A stretch of DNA of 5,055 bases from Candidatus Iainarchaeum sp. Lineage in GTDB: Archaea; Iainarchaeota; Iainarchaeia; Iainarchaeales; GCA-2688035. The notes under the pieces are model-generated. The model saw only the letters and a list, made by a program, of their open reading frames with translations. It searched no databases and was not told the origin of the DNA. The translations under genes were made by a program, and so were the position numbers. Below are positions 1 to 5,055 of this stretch, piece after piece (position 1 is the stretch's first letter; every line of letters begins with the position of its first letter). Location: NCBI GenBank assembly GCA_028712575.1, contig JAQTPU010000067.1, positions 1 to 5,055 on the forward strand. The letters are read 5' to 3'.

Positions 1-1143
1 CTGGGAAGGTTTTCAGTCAAAACGCCTTATGTTCCGCCCACTCCTCCCACTCCTGTTCCTTCGCCCGGCGGAGGCGGTTCAGGGGGAGGCGGGGTAGGCC
101 CGTCGGAACAGCCTGTTGAGGAGGAGGCATTGAAAATACTGGGCACGCGCTTTGATAAAAACATTGAGCTTGATGCCCCTTTGAATATTTTTGTCAAGGT
201 TGAAAATATTGGAAAAAAGGCCCTGCCGTTTAATCTTTCCGTTGAAATAAAGCAGGGCGATTCTGTTTTATATTCTGAAAAAGTTCTTGTTCCGGTATTG
301 CGTGCAGGGGAAACAAGGGAAATAATGCTTGACAGGCCCTGGACTCCTGTTTTAAGCGGCTCCTACAGGGTATTGACTGAAGCAGTTTCTCTGGACAAGG
401 AAAAGGTTTTTTCCAGGCTTGTTGAAAAATTCATTGTGGGCGGCGGTGTCTGGAGATATGATATTTCCGTCGAGTGCCTGAAAAAAGAGGTCAAAACCAA
501 TGAGACTGCAGATGCCAGAATAATGCTTTTGAACCTTGGAAATTATTTTGAGGACACTGCCTTGGAATGGTGGGTTGAGGACAGCAAGGGAACCGAAATA
601 GGAAAAAGCGCTTTTACTCTTGCGCTTTATCCGGATGAGAACAGGCTTTTTTCAAGGCAGGTTTTTATTCCGGAAGGGACTCCTGAAGGAAGCTATGTTT
701 TCAAGGCAAAAATAAAATACGGGGAATTTTTGCAGACTTCTTTCTGCTCTTTTGCAGTAAAAGGCACTGGTTCTTTTGAAAATGCCCTTGCCCAGATTCA
801 AAAAAGCCTTTCCGAGCTTGATTCAGCTATTGCAAAGGCAAAAGAAACAGGCATGGATGTTTCCGCTGAAGAATATGCGGCCAGTGTTTTAAAAACAGGG
901 TTTGATGATTTGAAAAACAGTGCCGCCAAAGGCGAAGCAGCTGTTATTCCGCAGAAAACCCAGGATATCCTGAATGGGATTGGGGGCATTTATGACAAGC
1001 TTTATTCAAAAAAATTATGGTTCGGCCTTGTTAAAATACTTGAAATCCTTGTGCTGGTCCAGTTAAGCTTAATAATAGCGCTTTTGTTATTATACTACAG
1101 CCCAAAAAAGTTTTTTGACAGGGCAATGCGCCTGAATTTTTAA
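1..1143 (+). CDS. C-terminal part of a membrane-anchored surface protein with Ig-like/CARDB-like domains (5' end outside window)
   Basis: The frame is open from base 1, so the gene starts upstream. A TTG at 130 is an internal leucine codon, because the reading frame before it encodes a sensible linker. In window residue numbers (380 in all): residues 12-38 are a Pro/Thr then Gly-rich linker. Residues about 45-145 and 150-255 look like two beta-sandwich domains, each with alternating hydrophobic strands and the 'V.N.G' turn (VENIGK, LLNLGN) typical of CARDB/archaeal Ig-like modules. Residues about 260-335 are a charged, helix-forming stalk. Residues about 344-366 are a hydrophobic membrane segment, followed by a basic tail (SPKKFFDR). 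Inference: the bulk is outside the cell, held by the C-terminal anchor, with a short cytoplasmic tail. The missing N-terminus probably holds the signal peptide and the main functional domain. The next gene starts 9 bases downstream. The exact function is unknown; CARDB assignment rests on pattern only. Confidence 0.85.
   Translation: MGRFSVKTPYVPPTPPTPVPSPGGGGSGGGGVGPSEQPVEEEALKILGTRFDKNIELDAPLNIFVKVENIGKKALPFNLSVEIKQGDSVLYSEKVLVPVLRAGETREIMLDRPWTPVLSGSYRVLTEAVSLDKEKVFSRLVEKFIVGGGVWRYDISVECLKKEVKTNETADARIMLLNLGNYFEDTALEWWVEDSKGTEIGKSAFTLALYPDENRLFSRQVFIPEGTPEGSYVFKAKIKYGEFLQTSFCSFAVKGTGSFENALAQIQKSLSELDSAIAKAKETGMDVSAEEYAASVLKTGFDDLKNSAAKGEAAVIPQKTQDILNGIGGIYDKLYSKKLWFGLVKILEILVLVQLSLIIALLLLYYSPKKFFDRAMRLNF
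34..117 (+). other. Pro/Thr- and Gly-rich interdomain linker (coding)
   Basis: Codons 12-39 of the open frame encode a PPTPPTPVPSP stretch followed by GGGGSGGGG and an acidic end. The Gly/Pro codons make this the most GC-rich patch in the window. Such linkers are common between domains of archaeal surface proteins. It separates an unseen N-terminal region from the two Ig-like domains and would act as a flexible spacer. This is a protein feature, not a regulatory site. Confidence 0.75.
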
Positions 1144-1152
1144 CGTGGTTTC

Positions 1153-1419
1153 TTGGCTTTCCAAATTGATGATTTTACCCTGGTAACAGCCCTTTTAATA
1201 GCGCTTTTTTCGCTTAATATCATAATTCTTTTTCTTTTATCCAGGTATGGCAACAAGAGAATAATGGAAAAAATCCTTGCGCTTGCCCAGAGGGTTTTTG
1301 AGCTTGACAAGGCCCTGCTTGAAGCAAAGAACAGGATTGCTTTTTTGGAGGGTTCTGTTTCAGAGCTTGAAAAAACAATAAAAGCAATGGCTGAAGAGGA
1401 AAAAAAGAAAGCCCGCTAG
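1153..1419 (+). CDS. Small membrane protein: single N-terminal membrane segment plus coiled coil
   Basis: This encodes 88 residues. The TTG at 1153 is the only start codon before the membrane segment in this frame; the next Met lies after the segment, and using it would remove the hydrophobic region. No convincing Shine-Dalgarno sequence is seen (only GTGG at 1145-1148), so translation may depend on coupling to the gene ending 9 bases upstream, which is in the same frame. Residues about 9-30 are strongly hydrophobic (LVTALLIALFSLNIIILFLL). Residues about 35-88 are charged and heptad-like (FELDKALLEAKNRIAFLEGSVSELEKTI), ending in Glu/Lys. The product is likely bitopic with a helical domain that self-associates. 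By position it may partner the stalk or tail of the upstream protein; this is inference. I do not recognise a family. Confidence 0.75.
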   Translation: MAFQIDDFTLVTALLIALFSLNIIILFLLSRYGNKRIMEKILALAQRVFELDKALLEAKNRIAFLEGSVSELEKTIKAMAEEEKKKAR

Positions 1420-1429
1420 CGGTTCCTTT
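1408..1429. terminator. Candidate bidirectional terminator at the convergent gene junction
   Basis: CCGCTAGCGG at 1413-1422 is a perfect palindrome with the plus-strand stop TAG (1417-1419) at its centre. Outer bases AAAG (1408-1411) can pair with CTTT (1426-1429), giving a short interrupted stem. On the plus strand the palindrome is followed by TTTTATT (1427-1433) and a six-T run at 1461-1466. On the minus strand it is followed by TTTCTTTTTTT (1410 down to 1400). T tracts are the known core of archaeal intrinsic termination, so the junction could stop transcription both ways. The stem is short (3 bp around a CTAG loop plus the outer pairs), so the T tracts may be doing the work alone. Confidence 0.45.
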
Positions 1430-2232
1430 TATTCCGTGCTTATTGTTATGCTTGAAATGATTTTTTCCCCTACAAAATCTGTTGCATTGTAGTAATTTGC
1501 ATATTTTTTTTGCCATTCCAATGCCTGTTTTTCTTCGGGGGATTTTGTTTTCAAAAAAATTTTGATTGTTTTTTTTGCAGGATTTTTTAAAACCCCGATT
1601 TCTGCATCTATTGCCTTTGCCCAGCCTGAATCAAACTTTGGAAATGCCGGGCCCAGGAGGAATCCTTCTTCGCTTTCCCTGTCAAGGGTTATTTTTACGA
1701 ATTCCGCGTCTTCGCTGTTTTCGAATTCCGGAACTATTCTCATGCCCTGGAATGTTCTTACTCCAAAGCCCGCGTGCAGAAAAAGCCTTGTTTTTGCTGC
1801 GGAACCCGGCTTTATTTTTATTGTTTTCTCATACGGAAAGCAGCCGAAGCCTATTGCGCCCCAATGCGTTGCAGTCGGGCTTGTCCAGTATTCCATGCCG
1901 TTTTGCAGAAAAACAGGGTAAAATTCCGGCTGCAAAAAAAATTCTTTTGTAAAGAAAAAATCGTCTGAAAATTCGCCCCTGTTGCGCAGCTGCATTATTG
2001 ATGCAAAGCATTTTGGCGGGCTTGGCAGTGATTCAAAAACAGCCTGGGCTAAATTGTATGATTGCCTGTTCAGGTCAATGCAGCCAATTATTTTTCCTGA
2101 ATTTTCCTGCATGAAATTATTCCCGTTTTTTTCAGTTTCCCCCTGTTTGATGAACAAGACTGCAAATGCCCCTGCAATTAGGAGCACTGCAGCCAATAGG
2201 GCAAATAATTTCCTGTTTTTGCATAGTTCCAT
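1429..2232 (-). CDS. Signal-anchored extracytoplasmic protein of unknown function
   Basis: This encodes 267 residues from the ATG at 2232, supported by AGGTAATC (2243 down to 2236), which matches 7 of 8 bases of the Shine-Dalgarno core AGGTGATC. Residues 1-8 are short and basic; residues about 9-28 are hydrophobic (ALLAAVLLIAGAFAVLFI): an uncleaved signal anchor or signal peptide. Residues 40-115 include Cys51 and Cys75 and a Phe-rich stretch near 92-109. Residues 116-131 form a distinctive block (TSPTATHWGAIGFGC). Residues about 134-230 alternate like beta strands (KTIKIKPGSAAKTRLFLHAG, KKTIKIFLKTKSP), suggesting an Ig-like sandwich. A charged helix with Trp240 follows. Three cysteines (51, 75, 131) lie outside the membrane. 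It follows the large beta-helix gene by 26 bases on the same strand and is probably co-transcribed, so it may help display or anchor that protein. I do not recognise the family, and no catalytic motif is evident. Confidence 0.82.
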   Translation of the reverse strand: MELCKNRKLFALLAAVLLIAGAFAVLFIKQGETEKNGNNFMQENSGKIIGCIDLNRQSYNLAQAVFESLPSPPKCFASIMQLRNRGEFSDDFFFTKEFFLQPEFYPVFLQNGMEYWTSPTATHWGAIGFGCFPYEKTIKIKPGSAAKTRLFLHAGFGVRTFQGMRIVPEFENSEDAEFVKITLDRESEEGFLLGPAFPKFDSGWAKAIDAEIGVLKNPAKKTIKIFLKTKSPEEKQALEWQKKYANYYNATDFVGEKIISSITISTE

Positions 2233-2235
2233 TCA

Positions 2236-2243
2236 GATTACCT
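2236..2243 (-). promoter_or_regulatory. Ribosome binding site for the 267-residue gene
   Basis: Read on the minus strand the bases are AGGTAATC, one mismatch from the anti-16S sequence AGGTGATC, with 3 bases between its end and the ATG at 2232. It fixes the start and shows the gene has its own initiation site inside the presumed two-gene transcript. A run of six T on the minus strand (2256 down to 2251) just after the upstream stop codon could give partial termination between the two genes. Confidence 0.6.
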
Positions 2244-2258
2244 TTTCGCCAAAAAATA

Positions 2259-5055
2259 TTATGGCGCAATGCTTGTGCTTTCCGCGTTTTTGTCTGTGCG
2301 CCCTGCAACAGCCCCGTTAAAATCGCCCCATATGAAAATGTTCAGGTCTTGTGTCTGGCCTGTTGTATAAATTGCTTTGCCTATGTTAACCGCGCTTGTA
2401 TTTATTTCGGCGCAATTTGAGTCTGTGTTGCCTGTGCAGCCCCATGCCCAGCCTGTATAAATTTTTGAAACCTTCAGGTGCAGGCTTGCAGGCAAGGCCT
2501 CGTTCAAATCCAGGGTAATGTTCAGGTCCGAGCCTGATGTGCTCTGGTTGTCATATACAAAAAACGGAATTTCCTCTGTCTGCCCTTCTGCATCAACCTT
2601 GTTCTGGTCTGCCAATCCGCTTAAATCAGCAGTTTCAAAATAGCCTTTCTGGCAGGCTCCGCTTCCGCTGTCAATCCTGCCTTTTCCTTCAGTGCAGCCG
2701 CTTGAAGGGAGCATTAATGCAAAAGAATAGTCCGCTGCCCCTCCTATTGTGAAGGCATTTGCCTGCCAGATAATTCCTGTTCCATTGTTGTCTGTTGCCA
2801 GCCCCTGCACAAAATAATCGCCTGATGCAGTGCCTGTAGAATTCCAAGTATATGTGCAGTTTGAATCCATTGTTGTTGATGGGAGGCTTTGGCTGCAGGC
2901 GTAAGAGCCGTATCCTTGGTTTAAATAAAACGCGTTTTGGTCCCTGGCGGAATTGTTTATTACGTTAAGGTCTATTGAAACATCAGCATTGGTTCCTGAA
3001 CTTGAAACATTAAAGTCCAGCGGGATGTTTCCCGAATAAGTCCCTGCGCCTGGCCCTGTAATCAGGATATACGGGCTGTTCTGGTCGTAATGAAAACCTG
3101 TGCTTCTGTTGTAGTCAAGCCTGTTGTCATAGCGGACTGTTCTGCCCTGGAAATATGTGTCTGTGCCGAGGGTGTTGTTTCCCATTCCCTCCAGTTGCTG
3201 GATTCCGTATGGGTTCAGAAGGAAGTTCCTGTCGCTTCCGTCATCTATAAATGGTGTTGTTCCAAGGTAGATTGTGTTTGTTCCTTCTGTGTAGCTGTTT
3301 GCGTTTTTGTCGTTTGCCCAGAATGCGTTGTTGTTTGCGTTTACTATTCCGCCTGTGCTTTCCAGGTTTGCGTCTGTTACCGCGCTTCCTTTGCTGTATG
3401 CAAAGATGTTGTTGTACATGTTTGTTATTTCCGCGCAGTGCTTCCCGTCTGCTGATTTTGTGTTCAGGTATATTGCCCCGCCGTTTGTGTCTGCCCTGTT
3501 GTCTATGAAGGTGTTGTTGTAGAGGTTGGTTATTTTTGGCGAGCTCCAGTTGTCAACGTAAAGCATTATGCCTCCGCCCAGGGTTTTTGCCGCGTTTTTT
3601 TTGAATAAATTGTTGTAAAAGTTTGTTATTTCTGTATTGTACAGGTATATTGCCCCGCCATTGCTTTTTGCATTGTTGTCCACGATTTTGTTGTTGTAAA
3701 AATTTGTTATTTTTAATCCTCCAAGATAGTATATTGCTCCGCCAAAGCTTGCTGCGCGGTTTCCTGTGAAATTGTTGTCAAAAAAATTTGTGATTGTTGC
3801 AAACATATATGCGCCTGGGCCGTTATAGCCGTTATTGCCAATGAACTTGTTTCCATAAAAATTTGTCACTGCCCCGTTTATCTTTGCCCCGCTTCCATAA
3901 GCTAGGCCTCTTCCGTTATTATTGCTGAAGCTGTTGTTGTAAAAGTTTGCTATTGCCGCTGCGCTTGAGAATGCGCCTGCGTTTTGATAGCTTACGCCGT
4001 CGTCGTTCGAGTTATTGTCCACAAACGTGTTGTTGTAAAAGTTTGCAGTTATTCCGCTTGCACTGGCATACATTCCCGCGCCTTCGCCCGCAGTTACATT
4101 GCCTCTGAACGTGTTGTTGTAAACATTGTTGACTGCCGCATTGGCGTAAATTCCGGCCCCATACACAACATAGTTGTTGTCATGGATATTGTTGTCATGC
4201 ACTTTTCCCAGGTAGCGGTTGATTGCAATTCCCTGTTTTCCGTATCCTATGTCCAAATGGGAAAATTCGTTTGCATCGGAAGTGATGCCTGCATTTGAAA
4301 ACAAGTATATTGCGCTGTTGTAATCGCCTCTTCCCGGAACCCCGTTTGAATCAGTTGCTGTTGAACCCAGGGAATCGTCGTTCTGCGAAGTAAAAATTAT
4401 TTTGTTGTCCGAAGCGCCCTGCGCTTTCAGCACCCCCTTGTTTTTAATGACAAGGCTTGTTGTTGCCGCAGTGCTTGCCTTGTATTTTATTACTGCGCCT
4501 GCATTGATTGTCAGCTGGCAGTTTTCAATGTCGACATTGCCGTCCGCATTGATAAAATACGTGTTTCCGTCAAACCAGGTTACATTCGCATCATTGCTGT
4601 TGCAGATTGATTTTGAATATGTGATTAAATCGTTGAGGGTTATTTCTTTTTCTGTGGGGGCTGTGTCTGATGAGAACCAGAGTGAAACAATGTTGTTGTT
4701 CAATGTTATTTTGTACGGCGTGAACCCGGAGTTGATTTCCTCTGAAAAGTCCCTGGCTGCTGAATTGAAAAACAGGGAGTTGCCGAAAAAGGCGTTTCCT
4801 GAATCGAAAACGATTTCTTTTGTTTCGCCGTATTCCCATTCCTGCCAGTTTAACATGGTTTCCCATTGCTCATAATTGCAGTCGCATTCCGGATTGTAGC
4901 CTTGAATCAAGGCCGGCTGGACAAGGCCGAACTTGACAAACTGGCCTGTGTCCTTGAGCATCGTATCAATGGAAAAGTAGTATTCCTTCGGGTTCCAGAG
5001 CCCATTTTCATTTTTTGGCTTTATTTTATGTTTCAGCACGAGGCTTTTCCCTTTT
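2259..5055 (-). CDS. Large secreted right-handed beta-helix surface protein, probable adhesin (5' end outside window)
   Basis: The frame is open to the window edge. A GTG at 5039 would give 926 residues, but no signal peptide follows it and the frame continues upstream without a stop, so the true start is probably beyond 5055. Residue numbers below count from that GTG. Residues 1-155: Trp-rich region with Cys52/Cys54 and Cys146, no family recognised. Residues about 160-220: entry strands of a beta-helix (TINAGAVIKYK, GVLKAQGASDNKIIFTSQND). Residues about 260-580: Asn-rich repeats alternating NFYNNxFxxN with GGAIY. Residues about 655-767: Ig-like domain with Cys715 and Cys728. Residues 770-926: C-terminal module with Cys782/796 and Cys868/876. 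Many N-X-S/T sequons fit a glycosylated surface protein. There is no C-terminal membrane segment, so anchoring must come from the missing N-terminus or from a partner. Pectate-lyase-like enzymes share this fold, but I see no catalytic motif; binding or adhesion is the likelier role. The 267-residue gene follows after 26 bases. Confidence 0.88.
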   Translation of the reverse strand, partial: KGKSLVLKHKIKPKNENGLWNPKEYYFSIDTMLKDTGQFVKFGLVQPALIQGYNPECDCNYEQWETMLNWQEWEYGETKEIVFDSGNAFFGNSLFFNSAARDFSEEINSGFTPYKITLNNNIVSLWFSSDTAPTEKEITLNDLITYSKSICNSNDANVTWFDGNTYFINADGNVDIENCQLTINAGAVIKYKASTAATTSLVIKNKGVLKAQGASDNKIIFTSQNDDSLGSTATDSNGVPGRGDYNSAIYLFSNAGITSDANEFSHLDIGYGKQGIAINRYLGKVHDNNIHDNNYVVYGAGIYANAAVNNVYNNTFRGNVTAGEGAGMYASASGITANFYNNTFVDNNSNDDGVSYQNAGAFSSAAAIANFYNNSFSNNNGRGLAYGSGAKINGAVTNFYGNKFIGNNGYNGPGAYMFATITNFFDNNFTGNRAASFGGAIYYLGGLKITNFYNNKIVDNNAKSNGGAIYLYNTEITNFYNNLFKKNAAKTLGGGIMLYVDNWSSPKITNLYNNTFIDNRADTNGGAIYLNTKSADGKHCAEITNMYNNIFAYSKGSAVTDANLESTGGIVNANNNAFWANDKNANSYTEGTNTIYLGTTPFIDDGSDRNFLLNPYGIQQLEGMGNNTLGTDTYFQGRTVRYDNRLDYNRSTGFHYDQNSPYILITGPGAGTYSGNIPLDFNVSSSGTNADVSIDLNVINNSARDQNAFYLNQGYGSYACSQSLPSTTMDSNCTYTWNSTGTASGDYFVQGLATDNNGTGIIWQANAFTIGGAADYSFALMLPSSGCTEGKGRIDSGSGACQKGYFETADLSGLADQNKVDAEGQTEEIPFFVYDNQSTSGSDLNITLDLNEALPASLHLKVSKIYTGWAWGCTGNTDSNCAEINTSAVNIGKAIYTTGQTQDLNIFIWGDFNGAVAGRTDKNAESTSIAP
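2262..2732 (-). other. C-terminal Cys-paired module of the beta-helix protein (coding)
   Basis: This covers residues about 770-926. It opens with a strand and a GCTEGKG turn (Cys782), then Cys796, FETADLSG, a Val-Asp-Ala-Glu-Gly-Gln segment, FFVYDNQ, a strand-rich part (LNITLDLNEALPASLHLKV), then GWAWGC (Cys868) and Cys876, ending in LNIFIWGDFNGA and a polar tail. Even cysteine number and close spacing suggest two disulfides. The strand pattern suggests a compact beta domain. From memory it resembles tail modules of other archaeal surface proteins, but I cannot confirm a family. Confidence 0.5.
2739..3077 (-). other. Ig-like domain between beta-helix and C-terminal module (coding)
   Basis: Residues about 655-767 start with SPYILITGPGAGTYSGNIPLDF, the usual opening of Ig-like/Big-type domains in archaeal and bacterial surface proteins (an N-P-x-I-T-x-P-x-x-G-x-x-S-G type entry). 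The domain ends with GDYFVQGLATDNNGT, a typical last pair of strands. Cys715 and Cys728 could pair. Sequons at 677, 695, 727, 733 and 752 suggest dense glycosylation. The role is probably a spacer or carbohydrate-contacting module. Confidence 0.6.
3309..4130 (-). repeat. Ten-copy Asn-rich beta-helix repeat (NFYNNxFxxN ... GGAIY)
   Basis: Within the large gene, NFYNN-like anchors begin at residues 304, 333, 365, 393, 418, 446, 473, 505, 540 and 567, spaced 25-35 residues apart (75-105 bases). Between them lie Gly-rich turns, the best being GGAIY at 433, 461 and 520, with GAGMY, GGGIM and GGIV as variants. Asn makes up about 56 of 280 residues here by my count, consistent with asparagine ladders inside a right-handed parallel beta-helix. 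At the DNA level, 21-base blocks close to ttgttgtaaaagtttgttat recur at 3610-3630, 3691-3711, 3934-3954 and 4030-4050. The variable spacing suggests one coil per unit with loops of different length. Confidence 0.85.

Noticed and set aside
64..96. Engineered (Gly4Ser)-type linker, suggesting a synthetic construct
   Set aside because: Gly/Pro/Ser-rich linkers of this form occur naturally in archaeal surface proteins. The flanking coding sequence shows native-looking codon use, and no vector features are present.
130..1143. TTG at 130 as the true start of the first gene
   Set aside because: The frame is open from base 1, encodes a plausible Pro/Gly linker before the TTG, and the TTG would give a protein with no signal peptide although the rest is clearly extracytoplasmic.
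1562..1968. Plus-strand open frames of 119, 128 and 64 codons opposite the 267-residue gene
   Set aside because: They overlap one another in different frames, show low-complexity Cys/Pro/Phe-rich translations, and lie antisense to a gene with a clear signal anchor, start site and strand pattern.
3090..3522. Plus-strand frames with Cys/Val-rich or Leu/Arg-rich translations opposite the repeats
   Set aside because: Their cysteine and valine runs are the complement of repeated Asn/Tyr codons (gtt, gta, tgt). They are shadows of the beta-helix repeat, not cysteine-rich proteins.
3309..4130. CRISPR array or non-coding tandem repeat
   Set aside because: The repeated blocks have irregular spacing, sit in one continuous open frame and translate to a regular protein repeat, so the periodicity comes from the beta-helix.
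2259..5055. Active pectate lyase or other polysaccharide-degrading enzyme
   Set aside because: The fold fits, but I see no cluster of conserved Asp/Arg/Lys/His suitable for catalysis in the helix; the units are near-uniform Asn ladders, favouring a structural or binding role.

Overview
The window looks like a piece of archaeal genome, most likely from an uncultured DPANN-type lineage. The lineage is an inference with modest confidence. Support for an archaeon: arginine is mostly AGG/AGA (about 10 of 13 Arg codons in the first gene by my count), ATA isoleucine codons are frequent, TTG and GTG starts are plausible, and intergenic gaps are very small. The proteins also have an archaeal surface style: Ig-like modules, a Pro/Gly linker, a C-terminal membrane anchor and many N-X-S/T sequons.

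Layout. The left part (1-1419) carries two plus-strand genes. The first is the 3' part of a large membrane-anchored surface protein: a Pro/Gly-rich linker, two predicted Ig-like/CARDB-like domains, a helical stalk, a membrane segment and a short basic tail. Nine bases later comes a small protein with one membrane segment and a coiled coil. The right part (1429-5055) carries two minus-strand genes. The first in transcription order is a very large secreted protein, cut by the window edge at its 5' end. It has a right-handed parallel beta-helix with about ten Asn-rich repeats, an Ig-like domain and a cysteine-containing C-terminal module. A 26-base gap follows, then a signal-anchored protein of 267 residues that I do not recognise.

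The two gene pairs converge. Their stop codons are 9 bases apart, and a 10-base perfect palindrome with flanking A and T tracts covers the junction, a likely shared bidirectional terminator. There is no intergenic stretch longer than 30 bases, and I see no RNA gene, mobile element or CRISPR array.

How the genes fit together is inferred: all four products appear to be exported or membrane-bound. The window therefore reads as a cell-surface locus (adhesion, surface coat or envelope), not a metabolic or defence locus. The most interesting parts are the beta-helix repeat, which mimics the GGAI/FxxN pattern of chlamydial polymorphic membrane proteins, its C-terminal module, and the unrecognised protein encoded beside it.
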